64,000 nt of DNA. It comes from Actinoallomurus sp963850195 (lineage in GTDB: Bacteria; Actinomycetota; Actinomycetes; Streptosporangiales; Streptosporangiaceae). Within the stretch, counting starts at the first letter, position 1. Every line of letters starts with the position of its first letter. This document shows positions 24,306 through 32,602 of this stretch, piece after piece. The stretch is taken from assembly GCA_963850195.1 (NCBI GenBank), contig CAWKKD010000010.1, forward strand, positions 62,001 to 126,000, in the 5' to 3' direction. Both the position numbers and the translations under genes were made by a program. The notes beneath the pieces were generated by a model. That model was given only the letters and a program-made list of their open reading frames with translations. It did not search any database and was not told the DNA's origin.

Positions 24306-25826
24306 TCAGGAGGAACCGGTCAGGCGCGCGACCTCACGCTCGTGTTCCTCGGCGTCGGCGCGGGCCGCCTTCGGGCTCCACCGGCCGATCAGCGGCAGCA
24401 TCAGGAAGACGAACGCGACCTCCGCGACGATGCAGATCCACCACCAGGTCTGCCACTGGTGCGGCGCGTCGGCGGCGGCCGACTTGAGCTTGTGCAGCTC
24501 CAGGAGGAGCGGCGGCGGCGGGGCCGTGCCCGGCGGCACCGCCTTGGCCGCGGCGAGCACCTCCGGGGCCTTGGTGAGCGTGTCGACGGCGCCGACGACG
24601 TACGGCAGCACGAAGTAGGCCACGCACACGACGACCCGCAGGATCCAGCCCCAGATCGCCAGGCCGGTGGCGGTCAGCGCGGGGTTGCGGCGCTCGACCG
24701 TCTCGGTGAACGCCGCCATCCACGGCGCGTACGCGGTGGCCAGCCCGAACGCGAGCAGGCTGATGATCCAGATCAGCGTGGTCGAGCTCGTGTGCGGATG
24801 GGTGGTGCGGGTCATGAAGGCGTACGTCATGGCGACCGCGATCACCGTGCCGGCCACCATGAAGGGCTTGCGGACCCGCAGCCGGTCCGACAGCACGCCC
24901 ACGACCACCAGCGCGATCGCGTTGATGCCCCAGTACCAGGTGTTGATGCCGTTCGCCTGCGAGGTACTGAACCCGAAGTTGGAGGTCAGGTAGATGGTGA
25001 AGAACGCGACCGCGGTGTAGTAGATCAGCAGGAAGACGCTGACCCCGAGCGCGGGCGCGAGGATGTCGAGGCACAGCATCTGCCGCCACGGCCGGTCGAG
25101 GTTCACGCTGCGCTCGGTGTCATCGGCGCGCGACTCGATGAGCGCGCGGTCGGCGACGCTGACCATCACCTGGTCGCGCAGGCCAGGCCGCAGCTCGCGC
25201 AGCCCGAACAGGGCGACCGCGAACGCCACCAGGCCGACGACGCCGACGATGTAGTACTGGCTCGCCCAGGAGTTGTTCAGGCGGGGCAGCGTCTGGTTCG
25301 CCACGAAGCTGACGGCCAGGCTGCCGACGACCGGCCCGAGCGTCCAGAAGCCCATCGCGGAGGCGCGGCCGATCTGCGGCGAGAAGTCGCGTACGAGGGC
25401 CGGGGTAGCGACCAGGCACATGCCCTCGACGATGCCGATGACGATGACGAGGAGCCCGAAGACGACCTTGTTCGGGGCGAGGGGCGTCACCAGCGACAGC
25501 ACGCCGGTCACGGCCAGGCCGTACGTCACCAGGTTGGCGCGGCCCCACCGGTCGGCGAGGCCGGCGGCGAGGGAGCCGAACGCCCCGACGAGGTTCGCGA
25601 TGACCAGGACGTTGACGTAGTAGAGGAACGACATCTTGTAGTGGGCGAGCACCAGCGGTGCGACGCCGCCGGTCACGTACAGCTCGTAGTACAGGACGAT
25701 CGTGACGAACACCGCCACGATCAAGTACCAGTACCGAGGTGCCGTCTCCGGGTAGCGGTCGAGACCGCGGCGCCACAACCGGTCCAGGCTGAATCGGGGT
25801 GCGGCCGTCGGATTGGTGGGGGCCAT
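24306..25826 (-). CDS. MFS transporter
   Basis: A 506-residue major facilitator with about 12 membrane helices. The loop GLADRWGRANLVTYGLAV is the conserved cytoplasmic motif A, repeated in the second half as GVLSDRLRVRKPFMVAG. N- and C-termini are charged and cytoplasmic. It is divergent from a TetR gene that is followed by acyl-CoA ligases, so uptake of the acid activated by those ligases is plausible. The substrate is not defined by sequence. Confidence 0.88.
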   Translation of the reverse strand: MAPTNPTAAPRFSLDRLWRRGLDRYPETAPRYWYLIVAVFVTIVLYYELYVTGGVAPLVLAHYKMSFLYYVNVLVIANLVGAFGSLAAGLADRWGRANLVTYGLAVTGVLSLVTPLAPNKVVFGLLVIVIGIVEGMCLVATPALVRDFSPQIGRASAMGFWTLGPVVGSLAVSFVANQTLPRLNNSWASQYYIVGVVGLVAFAVALFGLRELRPGLRDQVMVSVADRALIESRADDTERSVNLDRPWRQMLCLDILAPALGVSVFLLIYYTAVAFFTIYLTSNFGFSTSQANGINTWYWGINAIALVVVGVLSDRLRVRKPFMVAGTVIAVAMTYAFMTRTTHPHTSSTTLIWIISLLAFGLATAYAPWMAAFTETVERRNPALTATGLAIWGWILRVVVCVAYFVLPYVVGAVDTLTKAPEVLAAAKAVPPGTAPPPPLLLELHKLKSAAADAPHQWQTWWWICIVAEVAFVFLMLPLIGRWSPKAARADAEEHEREVARLTGSS

Positions 25827-25923
25827 CGCATCCTCGTTTTCTGCGGGACTGCGCGTCGGGGCATCCGGTGAGACGCCTCGCCCCCGAGCTGAACATGCCC
25901 GATGACCTGTGTCATCATGGGTA

Positions 25924-25937
25924 AATAAGCGTTCATT
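25924..25937. promoter_or_regulatory. Candidate TetR operator AATAAGCGTTCATT
   Basis: This near-palindrome (pattern AATNANCGNTNATT) lies between the divergent MFS gene and the TetR gene at 25999. Its AT-rich ends stand out from the GC-rich background. It is the likely operator for the TetR protein; binding is inferred. Confidence 0.45.
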
Positions 25938-25998
25938 CAGCCATTGGAAACCATTAGTACGCTCGGCCCGACCGGCGTGTCAAGACAGGGGGAGCGAC

Positions 25999-26625
25999 GT
26001 GGTCACCGAACCGGGGCTACCGCTCGAAGGCTCGCCTCTCCAACAGCGGCTGGCCGGGGCCGCGGTCGGCCTGTTCTACCGGCAGGGCGCCCTCGCCACA
26101 TCGGTCCGGCAGATCACCGAGGCGTGCGGGCTGTCGCCGGGCGCCCTCTACAACCACTTCGACTCCAAGGACCAGCTGCTGTACGTGATCGTCCGCGACA
26201 TCCACCTGCGCCAGGAGGCGATGCAGGTCGCGGCGCAGGAGTCGGTCGCCGGCGATCCGGTCGCCGAGCTGCGGGCGATCGTCGAGCTGTACGTCGCGCG
26301 TCACTCGCACCACCGCGAGACCGCGCGGGTGGCGAACCGCGAGTACCGCCTCCTGGCCGGCCCGATGTACGAGGAGGTCATCGAGATCCGCCGCAGGCTG
26401 CGCGACCACGTCGCCGGCGTCCTGTTGGCCGGCCAGCACAAGCAGGTGTTCCACCTGGTCGGGGGCGAGGACCACGCCGCGGCCGTGCTGACCGCCATTC
26501 CCATCCTGGACATGTGCGTCCATATCAGTGAATGGTTCGATGACCACCGGCCGCACGGCCATGCCGACCTTCAGGCCCGCTACGCGGGGCTCGCACTGCG
26601 CATGGCCGGTGCCCGACTCGACTGA
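25999..26625 (+). CDS. TetR family transcriptional regulator
   Basis: A 208-residue TetR protein. HTH region LQQRLAGAAVGLFYRQGALATSVRQITEACGLSPGALYNHFDSKDQLL lies near residues 13-60; the C-terminal part resembles the TetR_C_33-like (KstR2-type) ligand domain with YVARHSHHRETARVANREYRLL. GTG 25999 follows GGGGGAG. The next gene begins 14 bp downstream, so regulator and acyl-CoA ligase are probably co-transcribed, and an acyl-CoA thioester is the likely effector. Confidence 0.9.
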   Translation: MVTEPGLPLEGSPLQQRLAGAAVGLFYRQGALATSVRQITEACGLSPGALYNHFDSKDQLLYVIVRDIHLRQEAMQVAAQESVAGDPVAELRAIVELYVARHSHHRETARVANREYRLLAGPMYEEVIEIRRRLRDHVAGVLLAGQHKQVFHLVGGEDHAAAVLTAIPILDMCVHISEWFDDHRPHGHADLQARYAGLALRMAGARLD

Positions 26626-26639
26626 ACCGGAGGAAGTCC

Positions 26640-28181
26640 ATGGCCGAACTGCTCCGCCCGTACGTCCAGGCCCGGCCCGATGAGCCCGCCGTCACCGACG
26701 AGCGCGGGACGCTGAGCTGGCGCGAGTTCGAGGCGCGCGTCGACCGGCTGGCCGGTGCGCTGCGCGGCCTGGGACTCGCCGTCGGCGACGCCATCGCGAT
26801 CCACTCCGGCAACCGGCGCGAGTACTTCGAGCTGATGTCGGCCGCAACTCACATCGGCCTGCGGTACGTCCTGGTGAACTGGCACTGGACCGCCGAGGAG
26901 CTGAAGTACGTCCTCGCCGACTCCGGCACGAAGGCGCTGTTCTCCGAGGACCGGTTCGCCGACGTGGCCGTGGCGGGCGGCGCGGACCTGGACGTACGCG
27001 TCGGCATCGGCGATGTGCCCGGCTTCCGGCCGTACGAGGAGTTCCTGGCCTCCGGGCCGGACGGCGAGCCCGCCGACCAGTCGCTGGGCTGGCCGATGAT
27101 CTACACCTCGGGTACGACGGGCCGGCCCAAGGGCGTGACCCGCAAGCTGATCAGCCCGGGTGCGCCGATCGAGACGATGACGCTCGTCGCGCTGACCTTC
27201 GCCGAGCTGCTGCACATCCCCGAAGGCGGCCGTTCTCTGCTGGTCGGGCCGGTGTACCACTCGGCGCAGTGGCTGTGGTCGCACGGCCTCCTGTGCGCCG
27301 GGCGCTCGGTGGTCATGCGCCAGGGGTTCGACGCGGAGGAGACGCTCCGCCTCATCGAGGAACACCGGATCACCAACGTGCACCTGGTGCCGACCCAGTT
27401 CGTCCGGCTGCTGCGGCTCGACGACGCGACCCGCGAGGCGCACGACCTGTCCAGCCTCGCCGCCGTCTGGCACGGCGCCGCACCCTGCTCGCGCGAGATC
27501 AAGCGCAGGATGATCGACTGGTTCGGGCCGGTCGTGTACGAGTACTACGGTTCGACGGAGGCCTCGGTCAACACCGTGGTCTCCTCCGCCGAGTGGCTCG
27601 AACGCCCCGGCACGGTCGGCCGCGCGCTGGCCACGACCGAGCTCCACGTCCTGCGCGAGGACGGCACGGCGGCCGAGCCGATGGAGCCGGGCCAGCTGTG
27701 GTTCCGCTACACGAGCGGCGACGACGTGGAGTACTGGGGCGACCCGGACAAGACCGCCTCCGTCCACGGTAAGGACGGCCTCTTCACCACCGGCGACGTC
27801 GGCTACGTGGACGCGGACGGCTATCTCTTCCTCGCCGACCGGATCATCGACATGATCATCAGCGGTGGCGTGAACATCTACCCCGCCGAGATCGAGGGCG
27901 TCCTGATCAACCACCCCGCCGTACGCGACGTGGCCGTCTTCGGCGTACCGGACGAGGAGTTCGGCGAACAGGTCAAGGCCGCCGTCGAACTCGAGGACGG
28001 CCACGAACCCTCCGACACACTCGCGGACGAACTCATCGCCCACGCCCGCCGGTCCCTGGCCGGCTACAAGGCCCCGCGTACGGTCGACTTCCTCCCCGCC
28101 CTCCCGCGTACCCCGACGGGCAAGCTCTACAAGCGGCTGCTCCGCGACCCGTACTGGTCCGACCGCGACGAACGCATCTGA
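26640..28181 (+). CDS. Acyl-CoA synthetase (AMP-forming)
   Basis: A 513-residue ANL ligase. Motifs: IHSGNRREYFELMSAA, A3 MIYTSGTTGRPKGVTRK (about 155-170), VWHGAAPCSREIKRRMIDWFGP, EYYGSTEAS, A7 LFTTGDVGYVDADGYLFLADR, A8 MIISGGVNIYPAEIE and A10 RTPTGKLYKR. AGGAAG precedes the ATG. Together with the paralogue at 28827, it belongs to the FadD3/FadD4-like group of acid:CoA ligases often controlled by the adjacent TetR. The acid is unknown. Confidence 0.92.
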   Translation: MAELLRPYVQARPDEPAVTDERGTLSWREFEARVDRLAGALRGLGLAVGDAIAIHSGNRREYFELMSAATHIGLRYVLVNWHWTAEELKYVLADSGTKALFSEDRFADVAVAGGADLDVRVGIGDVPGFRPYEEFLASGPDGEPADQSLGWPMIYTSGTTGRPKGVTRKLISPGAPIETMTLVALTFAELLHIPEGGRSLLVGPVYHSAQWLWSHGLLCAGRSVVMRQGFDAEETLRLIEEHRITNVHLVPTQFVRLLRLDDATREAHDLSSLAAVWHGAAPCSREIKRRMIDWFGPVVYEYYGSTEASVNTVVSSAEWLERPGTVGRALATTELHVLREDGTAAEPMEPGQLWFRYTSGDDVEYWGDPDKTASVHGKDGLFTTGDVGYVDADGYLFLADRIIDMIISGGVNIYPAEIEGVLINHPAVRDVAVFGVPDEEFGEQVKAAVELEDGHEPSDTLADELIAHARRSLAGYKAPRTVDFLPALPRTPTGKLYKRLLRDPYWSDRDERI

Positions 28182-28199
28182 CGACCGGCCCCGCGCCGA

Positions 28200-28745
28200 T
28201 CAGCCGTCGATGCGTGCGCCGGCGAGACCGGTGAGGATCGCGTCCACGGTCTGGCCCGCGGTCTGGTCCGTCGTGTCCAGCCACAGCCCGCGACGCGAGG
28301 TCCCGTGCCGCAGGGCCTGGTCGAGGAGGTCGACGGTCCAGGCTCCATAACCGCTCTTGGCACGCCCGGCCTCGCGTAGCGCCACGGCCTCCGGCGCCGG
28401 GGCCAGCACCACGAGGTAGAGGGGCCGCGTCCGTACGGCGGCGAGGTACCCGTCCAGGTGCTCGCCGAGAATGACGTCCTGCACGATCACCGTCCAGCCG
28501 TCCTGCGCGTACAGGTCGGCCGTTGCCGCGGACGCCCGATACCGCAGCCGGAGCTGGGCGGTGGCCTCGGCGCTCGCCTCGGGCCGAAGGTCCTCGCGAC
28601 CGGACACGATCATCCGGCGGAACAGGTCGCCGCGTACGTGGACGGAGCGTGGAAGGCGTTCGGCGAGCAGTTGCGCGACCGTGGACTTCCCCGATGCCAT
28701 GATCCCGGTGATCAGCACGACCGCGGAGTCGAGCGCGTCCTTCAT
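28200..28745 (-). CDS. P-loop ATPase / small-molecule kinase-like protein
   Basis: A 181-residue single-domain P-loop protein. Walker A is GIMASGKST (14-22); GDLFRRMIVSGRED follows, in the position of the acceptor site of chloramphenicol phosphotransferase and gluconate/shikimate kinase-like enzymes; VIVQDVILGEHL and LAPAPEAVALREAGRAK with a lid-type arginine follow. Length and motifs fit the AAA_33 group. ATG 28745 follows GGGGGAC. It is divergent from an acyl-CoA ligase by 81 bp; its substrate cannot be named, and a toxin or antibiotic kinase role is possible but unsupported. Confidence 0.82.
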   Translation of the reverse strand: MKDALDSAVVLITGIMASGKSTVAQLLAERLPRSVHVRGDLFRRMIVSGREDLRPEASAEATAQLRLRYRASAATADLYAQDGWTVIVQDVILGEHLDGYLAAVRTRPLYLVVLAPAPEAVALREAGRAKSGYGAWTVDLLDQALRHGTSRRGLWLDTTDQTAGQTVDAILTGLAGARIDG

Positions 28746-28812
28746 ATGTCCCCCTATGGTCGGTACAAGCGCCTCATCGCGGTCCGTCTTCCGTCGGTGG
28801 CGGGGAGCCGAG

Positions 28813-28829
28813 TAGCGTTCGGTTTTGTG
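28813..28829 (+). promoter_or_regulatory. Probable leaderless promoter TAGCGT before the ligase GTG
   Basis: TAGCGT at 28813-28818 matches the actinomycete -10 pattern TANNNT and lies 8 bases before the GTG start at 28827, with no Shine-Dalgarno sequence in between. The transcript would start at or near the initiation codon. Confidence 0.5.
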
Positions 28830-30356
28830 CACCTCGGACAGATCGCCGCCGCGACACCGGACAAGCCCGCAGTGATCATGGCCCACTCCGGGCAGGTGAT
28901 CACCTTCCGTGAGCTGGATGAGGAGTCCAACCGGCTCGCGCGGTTGATGTGGGCGGAAGGGCTGCGGCCCGGGGACCATGTCGCGTTCATGCTGGAGAAC
29001 CATCCGTCGTTCCTGGCGATCGCGTGGGCCGCGCAGCGTTCGGGGCTGTACTACACGCCGATCAGTTCGCGGTTGCAGGCGGACGAGCTCGCCTACGTCA
29101 TCGACAACTGTGGCGCGCGGATCTTCATCGCGTCCGCGAAGCTGACCGACGTGGCGGTGGCCGTCGCCGGGCGTACGCCGAAGGTCGGGCTCCGGCTCAT
29201 GCTCGACGGTGTCGCGCCGGGGTTCGCGTCGTACGAGGAGAGCATCGCGCGTCACCCCGCCGAGCCCCTCGAGGACGAGTGCGAGGGCGCGGACATGCTC
29301 TACTCGTCCGGGACGACGGGACGGCCGAAGGGCATCAAGCCGGAGTTGAAGCATCGCCCGATGGGCGCGCCGAACGTGCTCTACCAGCTCATCGAGTTCC
29401 TGTTCCAGCCGGACGGCGACTCGGTGTACCTCTCGCCGGCGCCGCTGTACCACGCCGCGCCGCTGCGGTACTGCCTGACGTTCCACCGGTTCGGCTCGAC
29501 GGTCGTCGTGATGGACCGGTTCGACGCGGAGGACGCGCTGCGGGTCATCGAACGTCACGGTGTCACACACGGCCAGTGGGTGCCGACCATGTTCATCCGG
29601 ATGCTCAAGCTGCCGCCGGAGACCCGCGCGGCGTACGACCTGTCGAGCATGCGCGTCGCGGTGCACGCCGCCGCGCCCTGCCCGGTGCCGGTCAAGGAGC
29701 AGATGATCGACTGGTGGGGGCCGATCCTGCATGAGTACTACGCCGGTACGGAGGGCAACTGCTTCGTCTACGCGGGCTCGGAGGACTGGCTGAAGCATCG
29801 GGGCACCGTCGGGCGCCCGCTCTTCGGCGAGGTCCACGTCTGCGCCGAGGACGGTACGGAGCTGCCCGCGGGCCAGGCCGGCACGCTGTACTTCGGCAAC
29901 GGCGCGACGTTCGAGTACCACGGCGACCCGGTCAAGACCGCGGCGTCTCGCGACCCGCTCGGCCGGGGCTGGACCACGCTCGGCGACGTCGGGTACGTCG
30001 ACGAGGAGGGCTTCCTCTACCTCACCGACCGCCTCTCGTACATGATCATCAGCGGCGGCGTGAACATCTACCCGCAGGAGGTCGAGAACCTCCTCGCCGT
30101 CCATCCGAAGGTCGCCGACGTCGCCGTGATCGGCGTGCCGGACCCGGAGATGGGCGAGGCGGTCAAGGCGATCGTGCAGCCGCTGACCGGGGACGCCGGG
30201 CCGGAGCTGGCGACCGAGCTGATCGAGTACTGCCGCGAGCACCTGGCGCACTACAAGTGCCCGCGCTCGGTGGACTTCCGCGCCGAGCTGCCCAGACACG
30301 CCACCGGCAAGCTCTACAAGCGGCTCCTGAAGGACGAGTACTGGCCGGCCCGCTGA
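28827..30356 (+). CDS. Acyl-CoA synthetase (AMP-forming), paralogue
   Basis: A 509-residue ANL ligase related to the 26640 gene. Motifs: MLENHPSFLAIAWAAQRSG, A3 LYSSGTTGRPKGIKPE (about 156-171), VHAAAPCPVPVKEQMIDWWGP, EYYAGTEGN, TLGDVGYVDEEGFLYLTDR, MIISGGVNIYPQEVE and A10 RHATGKLYKRLLK. GTG 28827 is preferred because family members begin with this segment and a TAGCGT promoter element lies just upstream; longer frames are only complement of the kinase gene. The two ligases probably act on similar acids, possibly with different chain or ring substituents. Confidence 0.9.
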   Translation: MHLGQIAAATPDKPAVIMAHSGQVITFRELDEESNRLARLMWAEGLRPGDHVAFMLENHPSFLAIAWAAQRSGLYYTPISSRLQADELAYVIDNCGARIFIASAKLTDVAVAVAGRTPKVGLRLMLDGVAPGFASYEESIARHPAEPLEDECEGADMLYSSGTTGRPKGIKPELKHRPMGAPNVLYQLIEFLFQPDGDSVYLSPAPLYHAAPLRYCLTFHRFGSTVVVMDRFDAEDALRVIERHGVTHGQWVPTMFIRMLKLPPETRAAYDLSSMRVAVHAAAPCPVPVKEQMIDWWGPILHEYYAGTEGNCFVYAGSEDWLKHRGTVGRPLFGEVHVCAEDGTELPAGQAGTLYFGNGATFEYHGDPVKTAASRDPLGRGWTTLGDVGYVDEEGFLYLTDRLSYMIISGGVNIYPQEVENLLAVHPKVADVAVIGVPDPEMGEAVKAIVQPLTGDAGPELATELIEYCREHLAHYKCPRSVDFRAELPRHATGKLYKRLLKDEYWPAR

Positions 30357-30414
30357 GACGTTGATTCGTCGTTAATCAGGCGTTGAATCGCGTATTCCAG
30401 GATGAGGGTGTGAA

Positions 30415-30530
30415 CGGGCCAGGGGGAAAGCGGCCCGCTCACTCGCCCGGGATGCAAATGCCGCTGCGTTCCCGGGCGAACGATGGGGGAGGAGCCCTGT
30501 ACCGGCCATGACGGGACGGTGCAGGGCTCC
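30415..30530 (+). ncRNA. Three-hairpin structured leader or terminator array
   Basis: Three stems follow one another: CGGGCC/GGCCCG (30415-30437), TCGCCCGGGA/TCCCGGGCGA (30443-30452 with 30470-30479), and GGAGCCCTGTACCG/CGGTGCAGGGCTCC (30491-30504 with 30517-30530, one wobble). They occupy the spacer between an acyl-CoA ligase stop and a STAND/TPR gene start. The last stem can terminate the ligase transcript; three stems together could also form a 5' leader. No known riboswitch class was recognised. Confidence 0.4.
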
Positions 30531-30567
30531 ACCATTTCGTCCCGGCCTGGGAAGCGAGGGGCCTCCG

Positions 30568-32598
30568 ATGACCTACGGACTGCCGCCCGACGTCGTTGAT
30601 CTGACCGGCCGCCGCGGTGCCGCGGCCGAGCTGGCCGCCGCGCTCGAGCCCGGCGCCGCGATGCCGGTCGCCGCCGTGAGCGGGATGGGCGGGGTCGGCA
30701 AGACCGCCCTCGCCGTGCACGTCGCGCACGCGCTGAACGCCGTGTACCCCGGCGGACGGCTGTACGTCGACCTGCGCGGGCTGGACGAGCGGCCCGCCGA
30801 ACCGTACGACGTGCTCGGCGACCTCCTCCGCGCCCTGGGACGCACGGTCGTCCCCGGCGGGCTGGAGGAGCGCGCCGCGCTGTACCGCTCCGAGCTGGCC
30901 GCCCGCCGGACGCTGGTGCTGCTGGACGGCGCGCGCGACCGGTCCCAGGTGCGTCCACTGCTGCCCGGCGCCGCCGGATCGGCGGTCCTGGTGACGAGCC
31001 GCGTCACGATGGCGGGCGTGCCCGGCGTACGGCTCGTCGAGCTCGACGTCCTCGAACCCCACGAGGCGGTCGCGCTCCTCGCGAGCGTGGCGGGGAAGGC
31101 GACCGTCGCCGAAGAGCGAGGCGCGGCGCTGGACCTGGTCACCGCCTGCGGGTTCCTGCCCGCGGCCGTATGCGAGGCGGGCGCGCGGCTGGCCGAACGG
31201 CCGTACCTGAGCGTCGCGGACCTGGCGCGTCTCGTGGCGTGCGACCCGCTGGGCGAGCTGCCCGCGACGGGCGCGCGGCTGCGGCGCGGACACGTCCTGC
31301 TGTCGCGGGAGGAGGCGCGCGCGTTCCGGCTGCTCGCGCCCTCCGCCGGCGCGGGACTGTCCACCGGAGCGGCCTCGGAGGCGCTCGGCCTGCACCCCGA
31401 GCACGCGGACGACCTGGTCGACGCGCTCGCCGACCAGAGCCTCCTCGAGTGCACCGCGCCCGGCCGGTACCGCTGCCACGAGCTGATGCGCAGGCTCGCC
31501 GAACGCGAGGCCGAGATCCTCGAACCGCCCCGGGTACGAGCCGAGACGCTGCGCGGGCTGCTGAGCTTCCACCTCGCGGAGGCGCGCGCCGCGCGTCGGG
31601 CCCTCGACCTGGAGGCGCGTACCCCGCGCGAGGCGAGCACCTGGCTGTTCACCGAGCACGGGGTGGTGCTGGCCGCGATCGAGCGCGCAGCCCTCGAGCC
31701 GCTCGGACCGCTCGGCCTCGCCGCCGAGCTGCTGCTGGCCATGGCGGACCTGCCCGACGACGGCTGGAACCCCGCCCGCCTCGAGCACGCCGCCCTCGCC
31801 GTACGCGACGCGGCGCGGGAGCGCGCGCTGAGCGGCCCGCAGGCGCGTGCGGAGTACGTGCTCGGGCACGTCCGCTGGTGGTGGCACGGGGACGTCGACG
31901 GCGCGTGCACCGCGCTGCGCGCCGCCGTGCACCTCGGCTGGCGGCACGGCGACCCGGTCCCGGCCGCGCTCGCGCTGGACTCCCTCACGGCCGTGACGCT
32001 CTCCGCCGGGCGGATCGCGGACGCCGCCGCGCTCGCCCTCCAGGCCGAAGAGACCTGGCTCGGGATCGGCGACCTGCCGTACGAGGCCAGGACGCACGTC
32101 GCCCGCGGACGCCTTCAGCTCCGCCAGGACACCCCGGCCGCGGCCGTCGTATCCTGCGCGCTCGCCGTCGAGCGCTACCTGGAGGCCGGCGACGCGGGCG
32201 GCGCGTCGCACGCGCTGCACCACCTCGGCGTCGCGCTCCACGCCAACGGCCGTCCCGAGGAGTCGCTCGCCCGCCACGCCGAGAGCCTGGCGTACGGGCG
32301 CGCGGTCGGCGCGCGGATCCGCGAGGCGCACACGCTCACATTGATGGCCGAGACGTTCCTGTCGCTCGGGCGCGCCGACGAGGCGGCCGAGCACGCCGAG
32401 CAGGCCCTCGGCCTGTTCGGCGCCGGTTCCGCGCACGAACGCGGGGCGGCGCTCGCCGTGCTGGGCCGCGCCCTGGACGCCATCGGCGACCACACGGGCG
32501 CCCACGCCCGGCTGACGCAGGCGTGCGAGCTGCTCGAGGACGGACCGGCGCTGCGGCAGGTCCGCGGACGACTGGGCCGGTCGCGTCCGAGAGACTGA
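30568..32598 (+). CDS. STAND-type NTPase with TPR repeats (AfsR-like, no DNA-binding domain)
   Basis: A 676-residue signal-transduction NTPase. The P-loop VSGMGGVGKTALAVH lies near residues 38-52, Walker B RTLVLLDGARD near 120-130, and a winged-helix ARC2-like part around 250-310. From about residue 380 on, TPR-like helix pairs follow (DAAALALQAEETWLGIG, SLARHAESLAYGRAVG, AAEHAEQALGLFG). AfsR-type regulators have an N-terminal SARP DNA-binding domain; here it is missing and the protein starts directly at the NTPase. ATG 30568 follows GCGAGGGG. It may act as a protein-interaction switch. hrpB starts 4 bp after its stop. Confidence 0.82.
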   Translation: MTYGLPPDVVDLTGRRGAAAELAAALEPGAAMPVAAVSGMGGVGKTALAVHVAHALNAVYPGGRLYVDLRGLDERPAEPYDVLGDLLRALGRTVVPGGLEERAALYRSELAARRTLVLLDGARDRSQVRPLLPGAAGSAVLVTSRVTMAGVPGVRLVELDVLEPHEAVALLASVAGKATVAEERGAALDLVTACGFLPAAVCEAGARLAERPYLSVADLARLVACDPLGELPATGARLRRGHVLLSREEARAFRLLAPSAGAGLSTGAASEALGLHPEHADDLVDALADQSLLECTAPGRYRCHELMRRLAEREAEILEPPRVRAETLRGLLSFHLAEARAARRALDLEARTPREASTWLFTEHGVVLAAIERAALEPLGPLGLAAELLLAMADLPDDGWNPARLEHAALAVRDAARERALSGPQARAEYVLGHVRWWWHGDVDGACTALRAAVHLGWRHGDPVPAALALDSLTAVTLSAGRIADAAALALQAEETWLGIGDLPYEARTHVARGRLQLRQDTPAAAVVSCALAVERYLEAGDAGGASHALHHLGVALHANGRPEESLARHAESLAYGRAVGARIREAHTLTLMAETFLSLGRADEAAEHAEQALGLFGAGSAHERGAALAVLGRALDAIGDHTGAHARLTQACELLEDGPALRQVRGRLGRSRPRD

Positions 32599-32602
32599 GG
32601 CG

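Noticed and set aside
24306..30356. Biosynthetic gene cluster (NRPS or PKS) suggested by several ANL ligases
   Set aside because: The ligases are stand-alone acyl-CoA synthetases; no carrier, condensation or ketosynthase domains are present.
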